From: a virus
Reading direction: 5' to 3' (one strand)
DNA: 60,698 bases
Virus record (IMG/VR): IMGVR_UViG_3300018481_000007
Span: 1 to 60,698 of that record
Shown here: positions 15,826 to 23,380 of the stretch, in pieces
Position numbering within the stretch: the stretch's first letter is position 1
Layout of the letters: the number at the start of each line of letters is the position of its first letter
Program-made: the position numbers and the translations under genes
The notes under the pieces: model-generated
Told to the model about the DNA's origin: nothing
Seen by the model: only the letters and a program-made list of their open reading frames with translations
The model's database searches: none

Positions 15826-16444
15826 GCCCGCTGGGCCTGGTGCATGGCCATCGTGGCCATGAAGTCGGACGCCTCGTCCTCGGCCTGGAAGGGTGTCGGC
15901 TCGGCCTTCCGGGCCACCTGGTGGGGTAGCGGCTCGCTGAGCAGGGCGTCCCAGTCGGCCCGCTTCTCCGGCTCCACCCGCTGCACGCACCACCCGTAGA
16001 CCAGGTTCATGAACCGGTACGGGGGTTGGTGAATCAGGTCAAGGCTGGCGTACGCCGCGTCGACTTCTTCCCACCTCTCGGCGGCGATGACGTAGAGGCG
16101 GAGGCACTGGGGAAAGGGCGACCCCCCCACTCCTCGGTCAGCCACTCCATGATCTCGACGATCTTGGACAGCGGGATGATGTTCTGCCGACCCATCATCC
16201 GCTGCACCACGTACCGCTCGGACTCCTCGTCGAGCACGTTGATGAAGAAGTCGATGATCCCGGCGGCCTGGTCCATGTTCGAGGCGTGCCGCCCCAGCGA
16301 CATCACCAGCAGGGCGAACTGGCCCTCGGTTGGCTTGTAGGCCCGCAACTCGGGACCGTTCTCCTCGACCCGGAAGACCAACGGCTCCTCTTCGGTGCCC
16401 TCCTCGGACTGTTTCACTGCGGTGATGAACTCGCGTACTGCCAC
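15822..16444 (-). CDS. tail assembly chaperone, frameshift product (gpGT-like)
   Basis: This is the same start as the short chaperone, with a -1 shift at GGGGGGT (16127-16121). The new frame begins GGSPFPQCLRLYVIAAERWE and ends at 15822. The full product is about 207 residues. The extension has a DLIHQPPYRFMNLVYGW segment and an acidic tail. As in lambda G/GT, the long form should bind the tape measure and major tail protein during tube assembly. Confidence 0.88.
16034..16444 (-). CDS. tail assembly chaperone, short form (gpG-like)
   Basis: The product has 136 residues from GTG 16444, with GGGAGG six bases upstream. The start VAVREFITAVKQSEE and the helical centre (EGQFALLVMSLGRHASNMDQ) are typical of the first tail chaperone of actinophages. 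The last about 28 residues after the slip site are low-complexity and basic. Confidence 0.88.
   Translation of the reverse strand: MAVREFITAVKQSEEGTEEEPLVFRVEENGPELRAYKPTEGQFALLVMSLGRHASNMDQAAGIIDFFINVLDEESERYVVQRMMGRQNIIPLSKIVEIMEWLTEEWGGRPFPSASASTSSPPRGGKKSTRRTPALT
16121..16127 (-). other. programmed -1 frameshift site GGGGGGT
   Basis: On the minus strand the chaperone frame reads TG-G GGG GGT-CGC, a canonical X-XXY-YYZ heptamer. Slipping back one base joins it to the open frame that runs to 15822. Confidence 0.88.
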
Positions 16445-16519
16445 GATGCCTCCCTGGTCGTTTCGGCCTGAGCCTAGGAGGGGCTGGGCACGCGAGCCAG
16501 TCCCCACCGGAGGGGGGAG

Positions 16520-17032
16520 TCATGACAGACCGATGGGGAAGGGGACCTTGCCGATGGCCGGATGCTGCCGGGCTGTCTTCTGCCAGCCCGTGTAGAAGAA
16601 GTTGTTCGCGTCCTGTCCGCTGACTCTGAACTTGGGTGTCACCGGTGGGTGCCTGTTGCGGCCGACTGCCATCGTCATCCCCGGTGCGGGCACCCGCTTC
16701 CCAGCCGCGTTGACGGTCCAGGCCTGGGGGTTCTTCTCGTGACCGGGGAGGTTCCACAGGGCGTCCGACATGATCGGGCCGGTGGTGCCCCTGATGACGT
16801 ACAGCACGTACGGCATGTTGGAGCCGATGGTGGCCTGGATCTTCTTGGTACCGGGCTTGCGGTAGGTCACCCGGATGCTCCGCTTCAACTTCCCGGTCCG
16901 GCTCTTGACCCCGGCGCGGGTGTTCGCCCCGAACTTGGTGCCCACCTTGCGGACCCAGACCCAGACCAGGCCACGGGGCCGGTAGAGCGCCCCGTCGATG
17001 ATGACCACCCGGGTCAGTACGGCGGCGGCCAT
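16520..17032 (-). CDS. tail completion-like / HK97 gp10-like protein
   Basis: The product has 170 residues starting MAAAVLTRVVI. It contains AGVKSRTGKLKRSIRVTYRK and GSNMPYVLYVIRGTTGPIM, patterns seen in HK97 gp10-type proteins that join tail to head. It has a basic N-terminal half. It lies between the connector-type genes and the chaperones, the usual place for this family. Confidence 0.72.
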   Translation of the reverse strand: MAAAVLTRVVIIDGALYRPRGLVWVWVRKVGTKFGANTRAGVKSRTGKLKRSIRVTYRKPGTKKIQATIGSNMPYVLYVIRGTTGPIMSDALWNLPGHEKNPQAWTVNAAGKRVPAPGMTMAVGRNRHPPVTPKFRVSGQDANNFFYTGWQKTARQHPAIGKVPFPIGLS

Positions 17033-17547
17033 CAGAAGATCACCACCGCGACCTGGAACATGCCACCCACCAGGGCACCCTCGGGCCCGTACGGCTGGTA
17101 CTGCCCCATCATCCAGTCCTTCGAGCCGTGGCAGCAGGCGACGGCGCGCCACATCGCCATCATGTCGGCCGCCTGCAGCCGGGTGGCCTCGGCCATCGAC
17201 TCCGGCGTGGGTGGCTCCCCGCCCTCCCCAACGTCCAGGCAGCGCACGATGCCCACCTCGATGTCGACGCCGATGCCCATCGCGCAGTTGCCCGGCCGCT
17301 CGGCGGCGGCGCCGACCGAGGTCGAGGGATAGGACGCGATCATCCGCACCCAGGCCATGCCGCAGACGTCGTCGCAGTCCCCCGCGTAGTCCAGCGGCAC
17401 CTCGGCACCCGGCATCGTCCCGCAGAAGCAGGTGGGTGGCAGTCCGTCGATCTCGATCTGGGCGCACAGGCAGGTGGCCAGGTTCTCCAGCACCTGGCCG
17501 ACCAGGGAGTCGTACGTGGGCAGCACGAGCGGCTCGGTGACCGTCAC
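17032..17547 (-). CDS. head-tail joining protein candidate
   Basis: The product has 171 residues from GTG 17547, overlapping the upstream stop codon. It is Cys-rich (CLCAQIEIDGLPPTCFCG; CDDVCG; ACCHG) with an alpha/beta pattern. Location after the adaptor and before the gp10-like protein suggests a tail terminator or connector. No precise family is claimed. Confidence 0.65.
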   Translation of the reverse strand: MTVTEPLVLPTYDSLVGQVLENLATCLCAQIEIDGLPPTCFCGTMPGAEVPLDYAGDCDDVCGMAWVRMIASYPSTSVGAAAERPGNCAMGIGVDIEVGIVRCLDVGEGGEPPTPESMAEATRLQAADMMAMWRAVACCHGSKDWMMGQYQPYGPEGALVGGMFQVAVVIF

Positions 17548-18305
17548 GCCCCCACCACCCGGGGCGTGCGCTGGCCCGGGAACCACACCGACGAGGCCTG
17601 GCGCATGTTGTTGGGGTTCCACAGGCCGATCCAGGCGTCCACCTCGCGGATGCCGGTCATGCCGGTGGGGAAGGCTCCGGCCGCGATGTCGTAGGAGACA
17701 CCCTGCCGTGTGATCGAGGTGACGTTCGCCGGCAGACGGCACTTGCCACCCGTGCACGCCTTGGCGAACTCCATCGCCAGCACTCCGGCGGCGTACGCGG
17801 CCAGTGCATCCGGGGCGGCGGCGTTGAGGTAGCGGACCGCGAAGGTGTCGGGCTCGGTGTCGGCGGCGGTCATGTCCTGGCACACCGGCCAGGGGCAGTC
17901 ACCGTCACCGATCCACACCAGCCGGTCTCCGTCCACCCGGTAGTCGGTGGTGGGGAGTTCCACCCCGTCCACCTTGACCCAGGACACGGGGCCGACGGGT
18001 GCGGCGAGACGCACCTCGCACAGCGCTGTGCAGGAGCACTCGGTCGTGCAGCCGCAGGTGTTCACCCACGAGCCGTCAGCCAGTTGGGTGGGCCCCCAGG
18101 AGCGGGACCGGTAGAGCGAGAGGTCCCAGCAGCCCAGCACGCAGGGCCGCACGGTGATGGGGCAGCCACCGACGCGGTAGCCGCTCAGCCGCCGCAGCGT
18201 GGCCGCCGACAGTCCCAGAGCGCGGGCCTGGACCTCAGGGTCCAGCGCCTCCCACTCGGTCGTCAGACAGGCGGGATCGACGGGCCAGTCGCAGTCGGTC
18301 GGCAT
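17544..18305 (-). CDS. head-tail adaptor-like protein
   Basis: The product has 253 residues. The N-terminal helices (CLTTEWEALDPEVQARALGL onward, LRRLSGYRVGGCPITVRPC) fit the head-tail connector families of actinophages. It is rich in Cys (CGCTTECSCTALC). The last third predicts a surface domain. Unusually, it follows the major tail protein rather than preceding it. Confidence 0.68.
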   Translation of the reverse strand: MPTDCDWPVDPACLTTEWEALDPEVQARALGLSAATLRRLSGYRVGGCPITVRPCVLGCWDLSLYRSRSWGPTQLADGSWVNTCGCTTECSCTALCEVRLAAPVGPVSWVKVDGVELPTTDYRVDGDRLVWIGDGDCPWPVCQDMTAADTEPDTFAVRYLNAAAPDALAAYAAGVLAMEFAKACTGGKCRLPANVTSITRQGVSYDIAAGAFPTGMTGIREVDAWIGLWNPNNMRQASSVWFPGQRTPRVVGA

Positions 18306-18333
18306 ATCGGCATCTTCCTCCCTCGGACGCGGT

Positions 18334-18364
18334 GACGGCCACGCCCCGTCGGGACGTGGCCGTC
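18334..18364 (-). terminator. hairpin between major tail protein and adaptor genes
   Basis: A perfect 10-bp stem GACGGCCACG / CGTGGCCGTC encloses an 11-base loop. It lies after operator 6 on the transcribed strand and may attenuate transcription into the adaptor gene. There is no U-run, so intrinsic termination is uncertain. Confidence 0.5.
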
Positions 18365-18368
18365 ATGG

Positions 18369-18381
18369 TTAGGTCGCCTAA
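18369..18381. promoter_or_regulatory. TTAGN5CTAA operator site 6 (TTAGGTCGCCTAA)
   Basis: This site lies a few bases after the major tail protein stop codon and before the hairpin at 18364-18334 on the transcribed strand. Confidence 0.85.
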
Positions 18382-18384
18382 GGC

Positions 18385-19287
18385 CTAGGCCGCCTTGCCA
18401 GCCATCCAGGCAGTGCCGTCCCAGTGAGCGAACGAGCCGTCCTCCAGCACGATGTACTGCCCGGTGGTCCAGGCGGTGGTCGGGCTGGCCACGACCGGGG
18501 GAGCCGCAGCGACCAGGGCCGCCAGGTCCTCGGGCAGGTAGGCCGGGGCCGGGGTGGCCGTACCAGGAGTGCCAGCGGTGGCTCCGGTGGCTGCCACGCC
18601 AACCGGGATCGCATCGCAGGACGCGGTGGGCGGCTCGACCGTGGTCAACTGCATCCACAGGTGGTCGCGGCTGTCGACCTCCTCCAGCAGCGGGCTGGGC
18701 TGACCGGTGTCGTCCTTGACCACGTCGTACGGACCTGCACCCCAGTTGTTGCCGTCCTTGCTCTTGGCTCCCGAGAGGGTGAAGTTCACCGCGTCGTTGC
18801 CGATGGTGAAGTCACCGATGACACCGCCCTTGATGAACGGCACCAGGAAGTAGCCGTAGGAGACACCGGCGTTCGGGTCGCAGACCGCACTCGGCACCGA
18901 GGACCAGACCTCCAGAGCGAATCCAGAGGCGCAGGCGTCGATGCCGGAGTTCATCCGGATGCCCACCCGGTTGCCCTCCGCGTCGGTGACCGAGGGCATT
19001 CCGGTCATCAACTCGTACAGCAGGGGATCCACGCCGCAGAACTCGACCTGGATCTCGTAGCCGGTGAAGACGGGGCAGGGCTCATCGAGGATGCAGACCT
19101 TGCCTGCGGCGTTGGTGACCGAGATGGTCTCGCCCTCGTCGGTCTGGGCGGTCAACTGGACGGTGATGAAGCCGTCCGAGACGATCGCAGCGTCGGGCCC
19201 GAGGTCGACGGAGCCACAGCCGTCAAGCCGGGTGACCCGCATCGCCCGGCCACGGACGAGCGAGAAACAGGTGTTGGAACCGGCCAT
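18385..19287 (-). CDS. major tail protein
   Basis: The product has 300 residues. The N-terminal about 215 residues have the tail-tube pattern: many short strands and GVIGDFTIGNDAVNFTLSG, followed by KDGNNWGAGPYDVV near the end of the core domain. A linker rich in Ala, Pro and Thr leads to a 35-residue C-terminal module (TTAWTTGQYIVLEDGSFAHW ending in TAWMAG) that probably decorates the tube. It precedes the chaperone and tape measure region with connector genes in between. Confidence 0.83.
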   Translation of the reverse strand: MAGSNTCFSLVRGRAMRVTRLDGCGSVDLGPDAAIVSDGFITVQLTAQTDEGETISVTNAAGKVCILDEPCPVFTGYEIQVEFCGVDPLLYELMTGMPSVTDAEGNRVGIRMNSGIDACASGFALEVWSSVPSAVCDPNAGVSYGYFLVPFIKGGVIGDFTIGNDAVNFTLSGAKSKDGNNWGAGPYDVVKDDTGQPSPLLEEVDSRDHLWMQLTTVEPPTASCDAIPVGVAATGATAGTPGTATPAPAYLPEDLAALVAAAPPVVASPTTAWTTGQYIVLEDGSFAHWDGTAWMAGKAA

Positions 19288-19484
19288 CAGCCTTCCTTAC
19301 TCTCGGACTTCTTCGCGGTCTTCTTCGGCGGGTACGCCTTGTCGTTGACTTCCTTGGGTACGCGGAAGCCACCCTCGTAGGTCTGCACCACGTCGGGCTC
19401 CAGCCCCAGTTCCTCGGCAGCCGCGAGCAGCAGGGTGGCCTGCTCACTCGCCTTGTCGAAGGGGATCTCTACCTGGTCGCTCAT
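19287..19484 (-). CDS. small hypothetical virion-operon protein
   Basis: The product has 65 residues, acidic then Lys-rich at the end (PPKKTAKKSESKEG). Its 198 bases exactly fill the space between the flanking structural genes, with stop/start overlaps on both sides. It may be a small head or assembly protein. Confidence 0.7.
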   Translation of the reverse strand: MSDQVEIPFDKASEQATLLLAAAEELGLEPDVVQTYEGGFRVPKEVNDKAYPPKKTAKKSESKEG

Positions 19485-20287
19485 TACGGACCTCCGCAGT
19501 CACACAGGGTGCCCGTGGCGCTGGCCATGTAGCAGTCCACCAGGGCTGCGTAGCCACGCTCGATCAGCACGTAGTAGTCGTTGCTGTACTCGTTCTGAGC
19601 CCCGGCCCGACCGAGCACCGGCCCGGTCTCCACCAGCGCGCTGCGGTAGAGCACGGTCGCTCCGGAGGCATAGACCACCGGTTCGGTGGCGGACCCTCCG
19701 GCGTGGTCGGCGTGGTAGTTGCCCACCGACACGAGACTCCCTGCGTGGGTCTCCAGGTGGTCACCCACGCGCACCAGACCGCCCTTGCTGAACGCCTCCT
19801 CGGCCGCCAGAAACCCCAGGTGCAGGGTGATCTGACCGCCGTACTCGGCTGCCGCGTGGGCCTCCAGGCTGCCCACCGCCTGAGTGACCGAACCGAACGA
19901 CCCGATGGCCGTCGCGGTGTCCAGCACGTTGTCCTGGAACTCGGTCTCGACGGCCGACTGCTCGCTGGCCAGGAACCGCTGCCTCAACCGGGCGGAGGAC
20001 TCGTCGAAGCGACCCACCGTCTTGCAGGTCTCGTACATGTACGCCAACCAGGGGTCGGCGTCGATGTCGGAGTACCAGGACCGGCTGCTCTTGGCTGCGG
20101 TGGGGCCACAGACGATCGTGGTCCCCTCCGGCCGCGAGCACTCCTCGCCGTCGGAGGTGAGACCGCCGAGCAACCAGTGGGCCTCCCCACTGTCGACGGT
20201 CTCCACCACCGAGAACAGGCCGAACTTGCGCGGCTGGCGGACCGGCGCGGCGACCAACTGTCGAGCGTTCGCTAGTGCGACGGCCAT
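19484..20287 (-). CDS. structural protein downstream of capsid (unknown role)
   Basis: The product has 267 residues. It lies between major capsid and major tail protein genes, so a virion role is likely. It is helical in the centre (ARLRQRFLASEQSAVETEFQ) and ends with CMASATGTLCDCGGP. I do not recognise the family. It could be a minor capsid or connector protein. Confidence 0.7.
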   Translation of the reverse strand: MAVALANARQLVAAPVRQPRKFGLFSVVETVDSGEAHWLLGGLTSDGEECSRPEGTTIVCGPTAAKSSRSWYSDIDADPWLAYMYETCKTVGRFDESSARLRQRFLASEQSAVETEFQDNVLDTATAIGSFGSVTQAVGSLEAHAAAEYGGQITLHLGFLAAEEAFSKGGLVRVGDHLETHAGSLVSVGNYHADHAGGSATEPVVYASGATVLYRSALVETGPVLGRAGAQNEYSNDYYVLIERGYAALVDCYMASATGTLCDCGGP

Positions 20288-20333
20288 TCAGCACCTCCCT
20301 CTCGTGTCCGACTCCTGATGTCTGAGTCGGCGA

Positions 20334-21941
20334 TCAGGGGACGGCGACGACGCAGGTCATGTCAGCAGCGCCGGTGGTGCCAGCGGTGCAGACCGGGATC
20401 TCCACAGCGAGGCTCTCGTAGCACTGCGGAGCCACGAGGATGCCCTGCTCGAAGAACAGCGCGGTGTAGGTGTTGGTGGCCAGCGAGGCCGCGTCGTAGA
20501 CCGCGTTCAGGTTGATGATGTCGGCGGTGCCCTTGATCCAGGTACCGGCCGGGTACATCAGCGCCTTGAAGGTGGCGGGCCATGCGTCGACCGCACCCAG
20601 GGGCTGCCAGTCGTAGGCGTACTGGACGGCCAACTTGCGAGCAGAGAACTCGGCGGCGATCAGCGCGTCGGTGACCGGGGAGATGTCCATGCCGGTCCGA
20701 CGGGACATGTCGGCCCGCAGGATGTCCTGCACGTAGAACGGCAGGATGACCTCCAGCGAGGAGTTGATCCCCAGGCGGTACTTCTCCTTCACCTGGTCGG
20801 CGTAGAGGGTCAGCGCGTCGAAGGTGTCGGTGGACACCGCGCCGAGCCCGGTCGCCGTCTTGGCCACGGAGCCGGTGGTGAGGGCGTTGAGCACCTTGGC
20901 GTTCATCTTGTGCTGGTGGGCGATCATCGAGCCCGAGATGTAGCGCTGCACCAACTCCGGGTAGGCCGCGTTGGTGAGGATCGGGGCCTTGATGCAGATG
21001 CCACAGGCCTCCAGCCGCACGTCCACGAAGGGCGGGCAGTCGATCTCCTGGCACGGCTTGGTGGTCCCGGCGATGGCCTGCGCCTCGGTCTGGCAGAAGC
21101 CAGCGTCGGCGTAGATGTCGGAGAAGTCCGGACCCCGGGTGTACTTGATGCCGCCCCGGGAGACGTTCACCTCGGGGATCGAGATGATGCCGTCCGTGGT
21201 CTCACCGGCACACAGGTCGTAGATGGTCTCGCTCGGTGCACACCAGCCACCGGCCGCAACCAGCGAGCCGCCGGGGAGGCGGGCCTCGCTCTGCGCGTAG
21301 GCGAGCACCTCCATGTCGTCGGAGTGCCGGTCAATGGTCAGTTCGGCGGGGAACTCCAGCCGGAACGAGGCGACACCGACGTGGCGGAGGTCCTCGCGGC
21401 TGCCGTCACCCGACGGCGGGCCGAAGCCGCGCATCCGGTTGACCATGGCGACGCCGACCTGCTCCAGGCCACCCAACTTGGCACCGGCCGCGAAGTCCGG
21501 CACGTCGGCGGCAGCAGTGATGGTGAGCGGGGCGCGCTGGGCGGCGGGCTTGGCCGGGCGGGCGGTCCGACGGGCGAGCGTCTGGACACCGGAGCGGGCC
21601 TGGGCGACCGGAGCGGCAGGAGCCTCCGGAGCGACCTCCTCGGTGGCCTCAGCCTCGTCGTCCTCGTCCTCGGTCTCCTCCTCGACCTCCTCGGGAGCCT
21701 CGGTGGAGAAGCGGGTGCGGAGAGCGGCGGTGCGGGCGGCGAGCGCCTCGGCGGCCTCGACCCGGGTGGCCTGCTCGGTGGCGATGGCCTCCAGGTGCTC
21801 GGCGTAGGCCTCGGCCTGGGTGACCTCGTCCTCGCTCGGGGCATCGGATGCGGCGATCGCATCGAAAGCGGCACGGACCTGGGTGGCGTAGGTCGCCAGC
21901 GCGTCAGGATCCAGTGCGGTGAAGTTCTTGTTGAGGTCCAC
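20334..21941 (-). CDS. HK97-fold major capsid protein with scaffold-like N-terminal domain
   Basis: The product has 535 residues from GTG 21941 with GAGGAGCAAGTCCC upstream. Residues 1-85 are a long helical segment and 85-140 are acidic then Ala/Pro/Arg-rich, like the delta domain that scaffolds HK97 capsids. The mature domain follows (PDFAAGAKLGGLEQVGVAMV onward), with E-loop and spine-helix-like segments and a C-terminal ADIINLNAVYDAASLATNTY. The N-terminal part is probably cleaved by the protease fused to MuF at 25973. Confidence 0.9.
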   Translation of the reverse strand: MDLNKNFTALDPDALATYATQVRAAFDAIAASDAPSEDEVTQAEAYAEHLEAIATEQATRVEAAEALAARTAALRTRFSTEAPEEVEEETEDEDDEAEATEEVAPEAPAAPVAQARSGVQTLARRTARPAKPAAQRAPLTITAAADVPDFAAGAKLGGLEQVGVAMVNRMRGFGPPSGDGSREDLRHVGVASFRLEFPAELTIDRHSDDMEVLAYAQSEARLPGGSLVAAGGWCAPSETIYDLCAGETTDGIISIPEVNVSRGGIKYTRGPDFSDIYADAGFCQTEAQAIAGTTKPCQEIDCPPFVDVRLEACGICIKAPILTNAAYPELVQRYISGSMIAHQHKMNAKVLNALTTGSVAKTATGLGAVSTDTFDALTLYADQVKEKYRLGINSSLEVILPFYVQDILRADMSRRTGMDISPVTDALIAAEFSARKLAVQYAYDWQPLGAVDAWPATFKALMYPAGTWIKGTADIINLNAVYDAASLATNTYTALFFEQGILVAPQCYESLAVEIPVCTAGTTGAADMTCVVAVP

Positions 21942-22077
21942 GGGACTTGCTCCTCGGCTCGAAGATGGGGCTGCGCCAAGCGCAAGTCGAGATCCCCGGG
22001 CACCAAGGTCCAGCGGAAGAACTTCCTAGGCCGGGACAGTACACCCAGAACAGGGGGGTCCGCTGCAGGGGGAGTGC

Positions 22078-22090
22078 TTAGGCTGCCTAA
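22078..22090. promoter_or_regulatory. TTAGN5CTAA operator site 7 (TTAGGCTGCCTAA)
   Basis: This site is in the 168-base gap upstream of the capsid gene and 19 bases before the small plus-strand membrane-protein gene, so it could control either strand. Confidence 0.85.
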
Positions 22091-22109
22091 GGCGGCGTAC
22101 CGTCAGGCC

Positions 22110-22190
22110 ATGAATACGAACGCCATTGCGGCGGCGACCCTGGTGATCGTCGTCATCCTGCTAGTGATTGCCCTCATCGGCATCTTCTGA
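22110..22190 (+). CDS. 26-residue single-helix membrane peptide
   Basis: A short polar start (MNTNAIAAATL) runs into one continuous hydrophobic helix (VIVVILLVIALIGIF) and then stops. It is on the plus strand inside the minus-strand structural block, just after operator 7. It could be a small holin-like or antiholin-like peptide. That is inference from the single helix only. Confidence 0.55.
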   Translation: MNTNAIAAATLVIVVILLVIALIGIF

Positions 22191-22191
22191 G

Positions 22192-22407
22192 GTGACCGCC
22201 TTTCGCCAGATCGTCATCTGTTGCAACGCGAAGGACTGCAACATCTGCACGACCGTCGGCGGGAAGTCGGTGAAGGCCGCCCGGAATGCGCTCTGGCTCG
22301 GCGGCTGGACCCAGCACAAGAAGCGCGACCGATGCCCGCTGCACAACCCGAAGCGGGACGACGTCCAGGGACGGCGGACGAGTATGGAGTGGAAAGGTCA
22401 GCCATGA
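22192..22407 (+). CDS. small zinc-binding hypothetical protein
   Basis: The product has 71 residues from GTG 22192. Spaced Cys and His residues (ICCNAKDCNIC ... W-T-Q-H-K-K-R-D-R-C-P-L-H) suggest a metal site. The rest is basic. It is second of three antisense genes in the structural block. Confidence 0.6.
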   Translation: MTAFRQIVICCNAKDCNICTTVGGKSVKAARNALWLGGWTQHKKRDRCPLHNPKRDDVQGRRTSMEWKGQP

Positions 22408-22604
22408 TCCTGTGGTGTCTGCGGCTGTGGTGGCGGCTGTGCGACTGGGCCACCAGCCCGCCCTCGTACCGATGGAACGGCGAGGAGCAGCGCTACCACC
22501 CGGTCAGCCACCGGGGCTGGGGTTGGGGTCCAGGAGACACACCCAGACCGGCAGGTCCTGGTCCTCGGGAGCGCGCTGATGAACCTCGATCCGACCGAAG
22601 GTGA
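22404..22604 (+). CDS. small Trp-rich hypothetical protein
   Basis: The product has 66 residues, and its ATG overlaps the upstream stop. The N-terminus is dense in Trp ([14 protein letters not shown]). The 3' half overlaps the convergent collagen-like gene by about 100 bases, so its true extent is uncertain. Confidence 0.45.
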   Translation: MILWCLRLWWRLCDWATSPPSYRWNGEEQRYHPVSHRGWGWGPGDTPRPAGPGPRERADEPRSDRR

Positions 22605-23109
22605 ACCCCGGCGGGCAGAAGACCTGACTCGCAGCGGTGGGGCTGGGGGCGGGGAGGCCAGGGGGTCCGACTGGCCCCGGTGGACCTTGTTCGCCTTCAG
22701 CGCCGTCCTCTCCGGGCTCGCCTTGTGGACCGGCTGGGCCTGGCTCACCCTGTTCGCCCTCGGCGCCCTGCTCGCCGGGATCACCATCAACGCCTGGAGC
22801 ACCCGTCGCGTCCAGCCCCGGCGGGCCAGCGGGACCCGGGCCTCCGGGCTCACCTTGCACGCCAGGCGGGCCGACATCGCCCTGCTGGCCGTCAAGTCCC
22901 GGCTGGCCGACCCCATCTACACCGGGAGCCCCCGAGGGCCCGCTGGGGCCAGGAGGGCCCGCTGGACCCGCTGGGCCAACGAAAGTCTGGGGAGCCCCCG
23001 GCGCGCTCGGGGCGCTGACGATGCCGTTGATGACAGCCCCGGCGAAGGCGAGGGTCGCTAGTCCTCCGGCGACCCAGTACCCGAGGGGACTAGCCGTCAG
23101 CCGCGACAT
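22504..23109 (-). CDS. membrane-anchored collagen-like protein
   Basis: The product has 201 residues from ATG 23109, with GGAGAAGACCG upstream. One membrane helix lies at about residues 9-30 ([21 protein letters not shown]). Roughly 35 Gly-x-y triplets follow ([26 protein letters not shown]), then a C-terminal domain with two Cys ([19 protein letters not shown]). Collagen-like phage proteins form trimeric rods. Its place beside holin and lysin genes makes a lysis or envelope role possible. Confidence 0.82.
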   Translation of the reverse strand: MSRLTASPLGYWVAGGLATLAFAGAVINGIVSAPSAPGAPQTFVGPAGPAGPPGPSGPSGAPGVDGVGQPGLDGQQGDVGPPGVQGEPGGPGPAGPPGLDATGAPGVDGDPGEQGAEGEQGEPGPAGPQGEPGEDGAEGEQGPPGPVGPPGLPAPSPTAASQVFCPPGFTFGRIEVHQRAPEDQDLPVWVCLLDPNPSPGG

Positions 23110-23380
23110 CGGTCTTCTCCACCGCCTGGGCGTACCGCTGCTTGGCAAGGGTGGCGTCGGTGCGCCCGGCGAGGAATCCAGCCAGCAGACCGATCAGGGT
23201 GTTCACCACGTCCGAGACGGCGTGGAAGCCCGCCGTGGTGTCCCGCTCGGGCACCCACAGTGTGACAATGAACAGCGCCATCCCGGAGGCCAGCACTGAG
23301 AAGCAGACGGTGCTGGCTATCACCAGGATCAGCAGGTCGCCCGTCGTCCGGTCGGCGAACCAGGGGCGACGCCGGATCAC
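23090..23380 (-). CDS. holin candidate (two membrane helices)
   Basis: The product has 96 residues. Two hydrophobic helices lie at about residues 16-40 ([24 protein letters not shown], broken here) and about 57-70 ([15 protein letters not shown]). A charged tail follows. Its ATG overlaps the lysin stop, the classic lysin-holin order, which supports a holin role. The family itself is not recognised. Confidence 0.7.
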   Translation of the reverse strand: MIRRRPWFADRTTGDLLILVIASTVCFSVLASGMALFIVTLWVPERDTTAGFHAVSDVVNTLIGLLAGFLAGRTDATLAKQRYAQAVEKTDVAADG

